Positions 20,191 to 29,190 of a stretch of DNA of 64,000 nt are shown here, piece by piece (the stretch's first letter is position 1; every line of letters starts with the position of its first letter). A program made the position numbers and the translations under genes. The notes under the pieces were generated by a model, which worked only from the letters and a program-made list of their open reading frames with translations, had not been told where the DNA came from and ran no database searches. The stretch comes from an uncultured Steroidobacter sp. (GTDB lineage Bacteria; Pseudomonadota; Gammaproteobacteria; Steroidobacterales; Steroidobacteraceae), in NCBI GenBank assembly GCA_937864115.1, contig CALMII010000028.1, forward strand, positions 186,001-250,000. Direction: 5' to 3'.

Positions 20191-20355
20191 CGGAAACTCC
20201 GGGACGGGTGGGCGAGAGGGTCGAGGGCGCGCACATTCGCACCACAGCCGCGAGGCAGACAATGGCTCCAATGACCTATGCGGCACAGGCACGCGGAACT
20301 GCCGTGTCCGGCAGGTCGTTTCAGTGGCACCCCGCGCAAGACAGCAGCGCACGAG

Positions 20356-21441
20356 ATGCCACGCAAACGCACCCTGCCGGCGATACGCAAAGGCCAGGCC
20401 GACTGGCCGATGTCGCGCGCCGCCTTCGAGCAGCAATTCCGCCAGCGCTTCCACGATCCGGCCTTCGAACCGCATGCGGCCGCGATCGACACGCTGCTGG
20501 AAATCGCCTGGAAGAACTATCGCGAATCGCGCAAGTCTCCCCGCACGCGCAAGGCGGGAAAGTCGTTTGCGGATCCCGGCTACGATCTGTCGATCGAATG
20601 GCTGCAGACCCGCGCGGCGATCCGCAAGGCGCAGCGACAGCAGGGCCGGCGCGCGACGGCCCGGCGCGTACTGGTGATCTGCGCTGCCAGTCGCAACGAC
20701 AAGACCTGTCCGGGCGAGATGTCGAAGACGTTCCGCCTGACCAGGATGGCCGCGGACACGCTGCGGGCCGCGCGCTGCACGGTCGATCTGCTCGACCTGA
20801 GCCTGCTCAACTCCGACTACAGTCGCATCATCCATCCCTGCAAGGCATGCGTTTCGACGGCGATGCCGCTGTGTCACTGGCCATGCTCGTGCTACCCGAA
20901 TCATGCGCTCGGCCAGGTCGACGACTGGATGAATGAAATCTATCCGCGCTGGGTCGCCGCGCACGGCGTGCTGATCGTGACGCCGGTCTACTGGTACCAG
21001 GCGCCGAGCGGACTGAAGCTGATGATGGATCGACTCGTGTGCGCCGATGGCGGCAATCCCGATCCCACGACCACGCAGGGCAAAGATCCTGCACTCGCGA
21101 AAAAACTGGAGCTGGAAGGCTGGGACTACCCGCGACACCTGGCGGGACGGGCTTTCGGCGTCATCGTGCACGGCGATGCCGAAGGAGCCGACACGCTGCG
21201 GCAATCGCTCTCCGGCTGGCTGAGCGACATGCGACTCGTGCGCGCGGGCAGTACGGCCGTGCTGGACCGGTACATCGGCTACTACGAACCTTATGCCACC
21301 AGCCACGAGGCGCTCGATCGCGATCGGGCCGTGCAGGAAGAAGTGCGCAACGTTGCGCGGAGCCTGGCAAGCGCGATCGAATCGATCCGGCACGGCCGGC
21401 GCGAGCCGGGTTCGCGACTGGCCGAACCGCGTCCGAAATAG
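20356..21441 (+). CDS. NAD(P)H-dependent FMN reductase-like (flavodoxin fold) protein
   Basis: 361 residues. The first 120 are a basic, non-catalytic extension (DWPMSRAAFEQQF...; KSPRTRKAGKSFADPGY). From about 128 the flavodoxin-like domain runs RRVLVICAASRNDKTCPGE (phosphate loop), LNSDYSRIIHPCKACVST and VLIVTPVYWYQAPSGLKLMM, the last being the family signature around the FMN ring. Proteins of this type reduce FMN or quinones, or act as multimeric flavoproteins. Cys residues in the HPCKACVSTAMPLCHWPCSC run are unusual and could bind a metal or cluster. I chose the ATG of MPRKRTLP; an earlier in-frame ATG would add 26 residues with little support. Confidence 0.75.
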   Translation: MPRKRTLPAIRKGQADWPMSRAAFEQQFRQRFHDPAFEPHAAAIDTLLEIAWKNYRESRKSPRTRKAGKSFADPGYDLSIEWLQTRAAIRKAQRQQGRRATARRVLVICAASRNDKTCPGEMSKTFRLTRMAADTLRAARCTVDLLDLSLLNSDYSRIIHPCKACVSTAMPLCHWPCSCYPNHALGQVDDWMNEIYPRWVAAHGVLIVTPVYWYQAPSGLKLMMDRLVCADGGNPDPTTTQGKDPALAKKLELEGWDYPRHLAGRAFGVIVHGDAEGADTLRQSLSGWLSDMRLVRAGSTAVLDRYIGYYEPYATSHEALDRDRAVQEEVRNVARSLASAIESIRHGRREPGSRLAEPRPK

Positions 21442-21455
21442 CGGCCGTCGTCAGC

Positions 21456-21500
21456 CGCCCTTGCGTCAATCGTCCCTGCGTCAATCGCCCTTGCGTCGTC
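21456..21500. repeat. Three tandem 15-base repeats
   Basis: CGCCCTTGCGTCAAT, CGTCCCTGCGTCAAT and CGCCCTTGCGTCGTC follow each other without gap. The third copy and part of the second overlap the 3' end and stop codon of the minus-strand Cys-rich protein, so copy-number change would alter that C-terminus or its 3' UTR. Confidence 0.9.
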
Positions 21501-21834
21501 CGCGAAATCCGCGGCGTTCGCCCTGGCCGTAGCGCCGTGTCGCGGCGCCGAAATCGTTGAGACGGCGCGACTCCGTGCGCCGGTCGCGAAATTTCAGATA
21601 CCGGCACTGGCAACTCTGCGACAGGGTGCATCCCTGCAGCGGCAGGGTCGGCGCCTCGCGCGCGAGAAAGCGATGCTCGCTGAACTTCTTCGCCATGTCG
21701 CAGGCATCGAGTCCGCGATAGATGGCGATCGCCTGAAAGGGCGAATGCGGCTTCGCTGCACGCGGTTCCTGCGGCTCGCTCCGGTTGAGACGCGACAACA
21801 ACGTGGACAGCAGTGACGGACGCTGCTTGCGCAT
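21481..21834 (-). CDS. Small Cys-containing basic hypothetical protein
   Basis: 117 residues. The N-terminal 30 are basic and disordered-looking. The core CDMAKKFSEHRFLAREAPTL continues PLQGCTLSQSCQCRYLKFRDRRTESRR. Four to five Cys (CD, GC, SCQC) with the spacing C-x5-C-x-C followed by an RY..F.DRR stretch look like a small metal- or nucleic-acid-binding module. Proteins with a similar EAPTLPL..C....C.CRY..F.DRR core seem to be widespread hypothetical proteins in gammaproteobacteria; no function is known to me. It is convergent with the reductase gene and follows the halogenase gene on the same strand. Confidence 0.6.
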   Translation of the reverse strand: MRKQRPSLLSTLLSRLNRSEPQEPRAAKPHSPFQAIAIYRGLDACDMAKKFSEHRFLAREAPTLPLQGCTLSQSCQCRYLKFRDRRTESRRLNDFGAATRRYGQGERRGFRGRRKGD

Positions 21835-21915
21835 TGCGCAGACCTTCGGCGTGACGGATTCGCGGGGCTTATAGCAGCGCGGCGCGTTGGGAGGAAGGGA
21901 AGCAGCCGCCTCTTC

Positions 21916-21971
21916 CTGTGGGGCCGGCTTCAGCCGGCCTGAAAAATGTCAGGCTGAAGCCTGACCTACAG
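21916..21971. repeat. REP/BIME pair overlapping the halogenase 3' end
   Basis: CTGTGGGGCCGGCTTCAGCC and, inverted, GTCAGGCTGAAGCCTGACCT with a short AT-rich spacer (GAAAAAT). The right half overlaps the last codons and stop of the halogenase gene. Confidence 0.88.
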
Positions 21972-23499
21972 AACGCCGCACCCAGCCGCGCGCCGGATCG
22001 GTTTCGCGCGGCTTCTCCGGGAAGAAACTGTCGTGCATCGGTGCCGCAGCCACCTGCGCTGCGATGTTCTGGCGCATCGCTGCCATGACCTTCTTCACCT
22101 CTTCCCAGTCGCTGGCGTCGACGAGCGGATCGTAGGACTGCGGCACCAGCCCCATGCCGTGCATGACGAAGAACCAGCTCAGTTCGACGAACACCTCATG
22201 GCGCCGCTGGAAGATGCGGCCCGTGCGCCTGTACATCTCGATGCGCTCGGCAAGGTCCTCCGGCAGATCGATGTGCTGGCAGCGCTTCCAGTAGTCGGTG
22301 TCGTCACGCTTCGTCGTGCAGTAGTGCAGGATGATGAAGTCGCGCACGCGCTCGTATTCGTCGATGACGGTCTTGTTGTAGTGCGCGATGTTGACCGGGT
22401 CGAAGCCGGCATCCGGGAAGTGATCGAGCAGCGCATACACGCCGCTGCACGCCAGGTGAATGCTGGTGGATTCGAGCGGCTCGATGAACCCGGAGGCCAG
22501 GCCGAACGCCACGACATTCTTGTTCCAGAACTGCCTGCGCCGGCCCGTCACATACTTGATGAAGCGCGGCTCGGTGACCGGTTCGGCATTGCCGGGCTGC
22601 GACAGCAGATCCTGCAGCGCTGCGTCATCCGATACGTGCTCGCTCGAATACACGTAGCCCGTGCCGACACGATGCTGCAGCGGAATCTTCCACTGCCAGC
22701 CCGCCGGCCGCGCCGTGGCCGTCGTGTACGGACCGCGCGGAATCTGGTTCGGCACCTGCATCGCCACCGCACGATCGTTCGGCAGCAGCGGCGTCCAGTC
22801 GACGTAGCCCGTCTCGAGCGTCTGCTCGATGAGCAGGCCGCGGAAGCCGGTGCAGTCGATGAACAGATCCGCTTCCAGCCGGTCGCCTTCCTTGAACACC
22901 ACCGATTCGATGAATCCATCTTCGCGCTGCGTGACTCCGGCGACATTGCGCGCGAGCCGCACGACGCCGCGGTGTTCGGAGTACGCGCGCAGATAGTTCG
23001 CCACGAGACCGGCGTCGAAGTGCAGCGCGTAGCGCAGGTTCTGCGCGATGCCGAGCTTGTTGCCCGGAAAGATGAAGCGGTTCTGCGCGGCCATCGCAAT
23101 CTCGATATTGAAATGACCGAGATCGACATCGAGCCCTTGCGCCTGCGCCTTGTGCCAGAAGTGATAGAACGGCGAACGGTCGATGAACACGCCGAGCGGG
23201 CCGAACGGATGCCAGTAGCGATGCCCGACGTGATGCCAGTCGTCGAAGCGGATGCCCAGTTTGATCGTCGACTGGACCCGGTCCATGAAGTCGGCCTGGT
23301 CGATGCCGAGGAACTTGATGAAGTCGACGATTCTGGGAATGGTCGCCTCGCCGACGCCGATGGTGGGAATGTCGGGCGATTCGATCAGCTGGATGGAACA
23401 GGTACGACCCAGCTTGCGCGCCAGGGCGCTCGCTGCGATCCAGCCGGCGGTGCCGCCGCCGACGATGGCGATGCGTTTGATTCGCTGATCGGACTGCAT
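21949..23499 (-). CDS. Flavin-dependent tryptophan-halogenase family protein
   Basis: 516 residues. The FAD-binding GGGTAG is at 14-19, the halogenase lysine is K80 in TIKLGIRF (K79 in PrnA and RebH), WQWKIP is at 268-273 (WxWxIP, which excludes monooxygenase chemistry in the family) and PLES (E343-S344) matches the PrnA E346-S347 pair. All catalytic signatures for FADH2/halide chemistry are thus present. A flavin reductase partner is not adjacent. Members next to TonB receptors in Xanthomonas/Caulobacter-like genomes are common but their substrates are unknown, so halogenation of tryptophan is not implied. GGGAGAA six bases before the ATG fixes the start (an earlier in-frame ATG adds 8 residues). 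The C-terminal residues SVGQASA and the stop come from a REP palindrome. Confidence 0.9.
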   Translation of the reverse strand: MQSDQRIKRIAIVGGGTAGWIAASALARKLGRTCSIQLIESPDIPTIGVGEATIPRIVDFIKFLGIDQADFMDRVQSTIKLGIRFDDWHHVGHRYWHPFGPLGVFIDRSPFYHFWHKAQAQGLDVDLGHFNIEIAMAAQNRFIFPGNKLGIAQNLRYALHFDAGLVANYLRAYSEHRGVVRLARNVAGVTQREDGFIESVVFKEGDRLEADLFIDCTGFRGLLIEQTLETGYVDWTPLLPNDRAVAMQVPNQIPRGPYTTATARPAGWQWKIPLQHRVGTGYVYSSEHVSDDAALQDLLSQPGNAEPVTEPRFIKYVTGRRRQFWNKNVVAFGLASGFIEPLESTSIHLACSGVYALLDHFPDAGFDPVNIAHYNKTVIDEYERVRDFIILHYCTTKRDDTDYWKRCQHIDLPEDLAERIEMYRRTGRIFQRRHEVFVELSWFFVMHGMGLVPQSYDPLVDASDWEEVKKVMAAMRQNIAAQVAAAPMHDSFFPEKPRETDPARGWVRRSVGQASA

Positions 23500-23587
23500 G
23501 GCTTCTCCCGGCGGCAGAGCCAAAAGAATGGGCGGTCAGCACGCGCCGACCGCCCTGTGTCATCGAATCATCCCGACGATGCGGCGA

Positions 23588-26551
23588 TCAGAACCTGCCG
23601 CGCACACCGACCAGGATACGCCGCGAGCCCGAGTCGAACGCAAACGGCAGATTGTCGAACTGCAGGTACTGGCTCGCGTCCTCCTCGGTCAGGTTGATCG
23701 CTTCCAGCGTCACGCCGAGATAGTCGGTGAACTGGTAGGCGACCTGCGCATCGAGCTGACCATAGTCGCGATTCCAGACGCCGAGCGTGCGCGTGATGCT
23801 GGTGGCGTTGCCTGCGCCGTCGAACGTCGCATCCGGGAAGCCGAAGTTGCTGTCGAAGGACTCGTCGCGCCATCCATAGGAAAGGCGCGCTTCGAAGCCG
23901 TAGTTCTGGTAGTAGACCTGGGCGTTGAACGCATGCTCCGGCACACCCGGGATCGGCAGGTTGCTGTCGTAGTCGTTGAAGAATCCCGACTCCGAATCCG
24001 AGTAGGTGTAGTTGACGTTGAAGCCGAAGCCCGAGTCGAACGCATACTGCGCCGACAGCTCGATGCCCTTGATGCTGCCGCCTTCACCATTGATCGGCAC
24101 CTGCACCGGGCCTTCACGTCCGCCCGCCTGGTCCATCACGAAGACGGACTGCGTCACCGTGGTGATGAAGGAATCGACTTCCTTCCAGAACGGCGTCACG
24201 GCGACCAGGCCCTGGCTGCCGAAGTAGTACTCGTAGCTGACGTCGAACTGGGTCGCACGATACGGATCGAGCTCGGGATTGCCGGAACTGCCGTTCGTGA
24301 AGCGGAAGAGATTGAACGTCGGGCTGCCCGCATCCGAGTCGCGGGTGAAGTTCGTCTCGAAGCCGCGACCGAGCTGGAACAGATCCTGGCGGGCCACGAC
24401 GCGCGCCGCCGACGCGCGGACCTTGCTGCTCTCGGTGACGTCCAGAACCACGTTCGCGCTCGGCAGGATGTCGGTGTAGCTGCGCTCGATGCTGCGCGTC
24501 TCGAAGTCCTTCAGCACGCCGTTCCAGCTGTCCGTTCCCCAGAAGGTCGGGTTGGGATTGGAGGCGGCGTTCTGATCGACCGTCAGTTCCGTGCGCAGGA
24601 TGCGCGCACCGACGTTGACGTGGTAACGGTCTTCCGGATTGCCGATGTCCGCCATCAGGTAGCCGGCCGTGGTCTTCTCCTCGACGCGGAAGGTCTCGAG
24701 CGGCGACGGGAAGAACTGGAACGGCGTATCCGGATACAGCGCCTGGATCCATGCGAGCGCATTGCCCATCTGCGAGCGGTTCTGCACCAGCACGCTGCTG
24801 GTGCCGGCATTGCCGGAACCCCAGAAGCCGTTGATGGTTTCGACGCGACCCGGATTGCTGTTGAAGGTCTGGTACGGCGTGATCAGCGCCGGCGAATTGC
24901 CGAAGCGTTCGCACGGCGCATACGCGAAGTTGGCGCCGGCGCTCGCCGGGATTTCGCAGGACTTGTAGCCGATGGCGCCGTCCTGGAAGTAGCCCCAGGG
25001 CGTCCAGTTCTGGCCGTACTGCGAACCATCGAGTTCACCCTTGCCGGAATAGTCGGCGAGATAACGGCCGAACTCGTAGTCGATCTCGCGGCTGGTCAGA
25101 CGCAGACCGCCCGAGAACGACACGTTCTGCGCGGTGATGAAGGTCGGCGAGAACCTGGCGTCGCCGCGCACCGACCAGTTCTCGGCATCCGTGGTGTCGC
25201 CGAACGCCCAGTGCGACTTGAAGAAGCCGTTGGCCGGATTCGTGTAGAGGTCGGGATGGTCGACCAGCGTGAACGACGGCACCTCGCCATTGCCGGCATC
25301 GTAGGTGAAGCGATAGTTGGCCGGCGCTGCTGCATTCGGCGCGAAGCCGACTCCGTTGGTGCCACGCACGGCGTACTGCGTGTAGCGCACGTCGTTGTTG
25401 GCGCTCTGGCTTTCCTGCTCGGCCTTCGAATACGCGGCGGCGGCGCTGGCGCTCCACGGACCGCCGTTGTCCCACTTGAACGTGAGCTGGAAGTTGTCGG
25501 ACTTGATGTCCGTGTTCTTCACGAACGAGATGGCCTCGGCCGAGTTGGCGATGACCGTGCCGTGCACGAGCACGCCGTTGCTGTCGATCTCGTACGGCTG
25601 CGTCGTGTCGAGGCCGGGGCTTTCCGTGCCGAACGGGAATTTGATCGAGGCTTCCTGGGTCAGGATGTCGAGATCGGAGTGGAACCACATCGCCTGCAGT
25701 TCGGTCGACTCGCTCGGGCGGAATGCGGCTCCCAGCGAGAAACCCAGACGCTCGCGCTCTTCTTCGCGATCGGTCGTATAGCGATACTCGGGCGCGAAAT
25801 AGTCCGGGACGGTCAGGCGATCGGGACGATCGGAGAAATCCCAGTCGCCGCGGTTCTGTCCGCCGAGCACGTCGGTCTGGAACTTCTGCTTGTCGTAGGA
25901 AATCGAGGCGATGACCGCGAAGCGGTCGTTGAACTGATGTCCGAACACCAGCGCGCCGAGCGGCTCCCAGCCTTCGCCGCTGTCGGCGTAGCGGAGGTTG
26001 CCGGCAATGGTCGTATCGCCCAGATCGAAGGGTCCGCGCGTCTTGAGATCGATGATGCCGCCGAGACCCCCTTCGCTCTGCGAGGCATTGGGCGACTTGT
26101 AGACGTCGATGCCGCCGAGCAGCTCGGACGGAATGCTTTCGAGGGAATCCGTTTCGCGGGTATTGCCTTCGCCCTGCGTGTACAGCTCCAGGCCGCTCAG
26201 AAAGATGTCGCTGTTCAGCAGCGTGACGTTCTGGTCGAGACCGCGGATGCGCGCCTTCGTGCCCTGACCGTTGGAACGGTCGATCGACACGCCCGGCAGA
26301 CGCTGCAGCGATTCGGCGACGTTCTGGTCGGGGAACTTGCCGATGTCCTCGGCGGACACCGACTCGATGATCTGGTTGGACTCGCGCTTGTTGTTGAGCG
26401 CGTCGGCCAGCGAGGCCCGGAAGCCGGTGACGACGACGACTTCGAGCGATTCGCCCGCGGCCGGCGTCGTCTGCGCGTGTGCGGTCATGGCGGTCAGCGA
26501 GACCGCCGCTGTCATCCACGCCGCGCGCGTGTACCTGTGTCGAATCCGCAT
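23588..26551 (-). CDS. TonB-dependent receptor, Xanthomonas/Caulobacter sugar-locus type
   Basis: 987 residues. The signal peptide ends at TAHAQTTPA, the TonB box is EVVVVTGFRASL, and the plug contains IIESVSAEDIGKFPDQNVAE, LQRLPGVSIDRS and GLGGIIDLKTRGPF. These are the hallmarks of the large class that sits in carbohydrate-utilisation loci of these bacteria. The barrel ends ILVGVRGRF. It is followed 88 bases downstream by the halogenase gene and preceded by the AGE and ROK genes, all on the minus strand. GAGGGGGAA lies before the ATG. The likely ligand is an oligosaccharide or its derivative, by context only. Confidence 0.94.
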   Translation of the reverse strand: MRIRHRYTRAAWMTAAVSLTAMTAHAQTTPAAGESLEVVVVTGFRASLADALNNKRESNQIIESVSAEDIGKFPDQNVAESLQRLPGVSIDRSNGQGTKARIRGLDQNVTLLNSDIFLSGLELYTQGEGNTRETDSLESIPSELLGGIDVYKSPNASQSEGGLGGIIDLKTRGPFDLGDTTIAGNLRYADSGEGWEPLGALVFGHQFNDRFAVIASISYDKQKFQTDVLGGQNRGDWDFSDRPDRLTVPDYFAPEYRYTTDREEERERLGFSLGAAFRPSESTELQAMWFHSDLDILTQEASIKFPFGTESPGLDTTQPYEIDSNGVLVHGTVIANSAEAISFVKNTDIKSDNFQLTFKWDNGGPWSASAAAAYSKAEQESQSANNDVRYTQYAVRGTNGVGFAPNAAAPANYRFTYDAGNGEVPSFTLVDHPDLYTNPANGFFKSHWAFGDTTDAENWSVRGDARFSPTFITAQNVSFSGGLRLTSREIDYEFGRYLADYSGKGELDGSQYGQNWTPWGYFQDGAIGYKSCEIPASAGANFAYAPCERFGNSPALITPYQTFNSNPGRVETINGFWGSGNAGTSSVLVQNRSQMGNALAWIQALYPDTPFQFFPSPLETFRVEEKTTAGYLMADIGNPEDRYHVNVGARILRTELTVDQNAASNPNPTFWGTDSWNGVLKDFETRSIERSYTDILPSANVVLDVTESSKVRASAARVVARQDLFQLGRGFETNFTRDSDAGSPTFNLFRFTNGSSGNPELDPYRATQFDVSYEYYFGSQGLVAVTPFWKEVDSFITTVTQSVFVMDQAGGREGPVQVPINGEGGSIKGIELSAQYAFDSGFGFNVNYTYSDSESGFFNDYDSNLPIPGVPEHAFNAQVYYQNYGFEARLSYGWRDESFDSNFGFPDATFDGAGNATSITRTLGVWNRDYGQLDAQVAYQFTDYLGVTLEAINLTEEDASQYLQFDNLPFAFDSGSRRILVGVRGRF

Positions 26552-26942
26552 GTCTGGTTCCCCCTCGGTGCGAGTCTGTTGGTTCCCTAGGACTCACCCG
26601 GACGTTGCCACCGCCCGGGCGTTTTGCATGGCGAAGTCAGGCCGCGCCGCGACCCGGATACGGGCGCGGTCGGATACGGAAATCTCCGGGAAAAATGGGC
26701 AGTTCGCTGCCGTTCATGACCAGATCCCCCATACCTGACTGCAGTCTTTCTACCGACGCCGGATGCCGGTCCCTCGCGGGCAGGCGTTCGACGGTGCGTG
26801 TTCTGTCTTGTTCAAGTCGCGACGCGCGGCAGATGTACTCATGCATCGCCATCTGCCAGGTCGCGGCCGCGATCTTGCGACCGTATGTCCATCGCTGTCA
26901 ATTTCTTTGTGAAGTTTGTTTGTTGCGCTGCAAGCGCGGCCG
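26552..26942. promoter_or_regulatory. 391-base gene-free leader of the TonB receptor; possible promoter
   Basis: I see no convincing gene here (a 71-codon minus-strand frame at 26637-26852 has no recognisable features). On the minus strand TTGACA (complement at 26896-26901) starts a TTGACA-17-GCAAGA arrangement, a good -35 but a weak -10. The overlapping TGACAGCG is a half-site of the kind LacI-family sugar regulators use (TGACAGCGCTGTCA-like), so local repression is possible but unproven. The stretch is also more AT-rich than its surroundings near 26900-26930. Confidence 0.3.
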
Positions 26943-28097
26943 TCAGAGCACCCGTTTCAACGTGTGCTCGAGTTCCGCGATGGCGCAGACGATGTGATAG
27001 AACGAACTCGCCGGCGCCGGCTCCTCGACGAACGTGCCGTCGACGTTCAGCTTGTCGCGCCACAGACCGCGGCGAGGCGTATCGAGATACTTCAGCAGGC
27101 CGCGCGCGGCAGCGGCCACCATCGCCCAGTACTCGGGCTGCCGCGTCGTTTCCGCTGCGATGCAGGCAGCCTTGATGCGCTCGGTCTGCGGCCACAGACG
27201 CGCGAGCGGATCGCGAACGCTGCCGTCGGACAGCAGCGAAGTGATCGCCACGCCGCGCTGTGCATCGACACCGAGACTCTCGCCGAACTGGATCATGCGC
27301 AGCGCCGGTTCGCGGGCGCGAATTTCGCCGGTGCGCTCCACCCAGCGCAGCAGCAGCCAGCCCCATTCGAACTGATGACCCGGTTCGACGATGCGACCCT
27401 CGTCGCCCGCGATCGGCCGCCATTCGCCGTCGAAGAATTCGCGCAGCAGGCCGGTCACCGGATCGATGAAATGCAGCAGCGCGAGTTCGACGATTTCATT
27501 CGCCGTCGCCTGCCAGCGCGCATCGTGATCGAGATCCATCCACGCCAGGCAGGACTCGAACAGATGCATGTGGGAGTTGGAGCCGAGCGGCAGCACGCGG
27601 GGATTCGCTTCTTCGAATCCGCCAGCGGGATTCTGCAGCTGCGCGCGTAACTGCTCGTGCAGATCGCGCGCGCTGTCGCGCAACGCATCGTCGTCGAGCG
27701 TGTCGTACGCCGCGGCCAGGCCGAGCAATGCGAAGGCCTGGTCGTAGAGCACGGCGCGATCGTCCAGCGCCCTGCCGTCCGCGGTCACGAGCGTGCGATA
27801 GAACCGGTCCGGCCGGCGATAGTGGGCGAGAAAGAAATCCAGTCCATGCTTCACTGCTTCTTCATGCGGGCCGCTCCAGCCGAGATCGTCCGCCTGGCTG
27901 TAGGCATGGATCTGGCGCGGATGCAGACGCGCGCGACGCGGTGCACCCGTGGCGTTGCCATCGAGCTGCAGGCTTTCGTGGAATCCGCCGCGTTCGCGAT
28001 CGGCGCCGTGCAGCCACCACATCGGATAGGCGTCTTCGAGCAGCCAGCGTTTCAGCGACTCGCAGAGTTCAGCGGCTTCATGCAGTGCAGACGACAT
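26943..28097 (-). CDS. AGE-family (N-acylglucosamine 2-epimerase) sugar isomerase/epimerase
   Basis: 384 residues, matching the usual 380-420 for this (alpha/alpha)6 barrel family. Catalytic-site signatures are visible: the RLHPRQIHAY segment, NSHMHLFES, and EPGHQFEWGWLLLRW. The family interconverts N-acyl sugars, mannose/fructose (mannose isomerase) or cellobiose/glucosyl-mannose. Here the upstream ROK kinase makes mannose to fructose the attractive reading, but the sequence alone does not decide. The start is MSSALHEAAEL; the frame is open 17 codons further upstream. It ends 391 bases before the TonB receptor gene and begins 67 bases after the ROK gene. Confidence 0.85.
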   Translation of the reverse strand: MSSALHEAAELCESLKRWLLEDAYPMWWLHGADRERGGFHESLQLDGNATGAPRRARLHPRQIHAYSQADDLGWSGPHEEAVKHGLDFFLAHYRRPDRFYRTLVTADGRALDDRAVLYDQAFALLGLAAAYDTLDDDALRDSARDLHEQLRAQLQNPAGGFEEANPRVLPLGSNSHMHLFESCLAWMDLDHDARWQATANEIVELALLHFIDPVTGLLREFFDGEWRPIAGDEGRIVEPGHQFEWGWLLLRWVERTGEIRAREPALRMIQFGESLGVDAQRGVAITSLLSDGSVRDPLARLWPQTERIKAACIAAETTRQPEYWAMVAAAARGLLKYLDTPRRGLWRDKLNVDGTFVEEPAPASSFYHIVCAIAELEHTLKRVL

Positions 28098-28164
28098 CGA
28101 CCAGGCTCCGTATCGAGAGGGGTCGCATTCTACCGGCCACGCGCGCAACCGGCTTTCGAGGACT

Positions 28165-29121
28165 TCACATCAGCCACAGACGCGCGGCGCCGCGTACGCC
28201 TGAGGAATCCCCCCAGCGCGCCGGCAGGATTTTCGCTTCCCACGCATCCGAGAAAACGTAAGGCCGAATGGCATCGGGCAGCCGTGCGTACAGCTCTTCG
28301 ACGTTGGACATGCCGCCGCCGAGCACGAACGTGTCGGGATCGAGTGCATTGACGAGCGCAGCGATGCCGCGCCCCAGTCGACTGACATAACGATCGAGCG
28401 CTGCGCGGGCTGAGGCATTTCCCGCACGGGCCTGCCTGATGATCGATTCGCCGTCGAGCCTGGCGCCGCCGGCCTGCGCGAAGTCGCGCTGCAATCCGCT
28501 GCCGGACACCCAGGTTTCCAGGCAACCGCGCTGGCCGCACCAGCACTGCGTGGCGTCGAACTCCTCGCGCATCGGCCACGGCAGCGGCATGTGTCCCCAT
28601 TCGCCGCCGATGCCGTTGGCACCTTCGATCAGGCGTCCGTTCACGACGAGTCCGCCGCCGCAACCCGTTCCGATGATGATCGCGAACGCGACCTGCGAAC
28701 CTACCGCCGCGCCATCCACCACTTCGGAAAGCGCCAGGCAATTGGCATCGTTGGCGAGACGCACTTCGCGACCCATCGCCGCCGCGAGGTCTTCGCGAAA
28801 ACGCCGTCCATTCAGGTAGGTCGAGTTCGCGTTGCGCATGACGCCGGTGCGCGGCGAAATCGAACCGGGCGCGCCGACGCCGACCGTGCCGCGTCCGCCC
28901 GTCTGTGCTTCGACGCCGGCCACCAGTTCGCACACCGCACGAATCGCCGCATCGTAGTTGCCAGGATTCGGCGCACGCGTGCGTGCGAGGAAATTTCCGT
29001 TCGCATCGAGCGCCGCGACTTCGATCTTGGTGCCGCCGAAGTCGACGCCGATCTGGATGAGCTTCGCACCCTCGGCCGCGAAAGCCGCCTGAATCCCGCT
29101 CGCTGTCGTGGTGCTGGACAT
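28165..29121 (-). CDS. ROK-family sugar kinase (fructokinase/glucokinase-like)
   Basis: 318 residues. The N-terminal phosphate-binding motif is VDFGGTKIE (about 25-33). The ROK zinc site is present as GHMPLPW, then CWCGQRGCLETWVSG, i.e. the His plus CxCGxxGCxE. The LANDANCLALSE segment carries the catalytic Asp and IGTGCGGG binds phosphate. It phosphorylates a hexose in the cytoplasm with ATP; fructose is favoured by its coupling to the AGE-family gene, but glucose or N-acetyl sugars are also possible. The ATG lies 69 bases from the divergent otsB start, so a shared divergent promoter region is likely. Confidence 0.88.
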   Translation of the reverse strand: MSSTTTASGIQAAFAAEGAKLIQIGVDFGGTKIEVAALDANGNFLARTRAPNPGNYDAAIRAVCELVAGVEAQTGGRGTVGVGAPGSISPRTGVMRNANSTYLNGRRFREDLAAAMGREVRLANDANCLALSEVVDGAAVGSQVAFAIIIGTGCGGGLVVNGRLIEGANGIGGEWGHMPLPWPMREEFDATQCWCGQRGCLETWVSGSGLQRDFAQAGGARLDGESIIRQARAGNASARAALDRYVSRLGRGIAALVNALDPDTFVLGGGMSNVEELYARLPDAIRPYVFSDAWEAKILPARWGDSSGVRGAARLWLM

Positions 29122-29190
29122 GGGCGCAGGGTTGCCTGTGATGATTCGTGCGATTGCATCGCTGAAGCGAAGCACGTACTTTGCCTGACG

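Noticed and set aside
26637..26852. 71-codon minus-strand frame between the receptor and the AGE gene
   Set aside because: No ribosome-binding site, membrane or domain feature; its composition matches a random frame in a promoter region.
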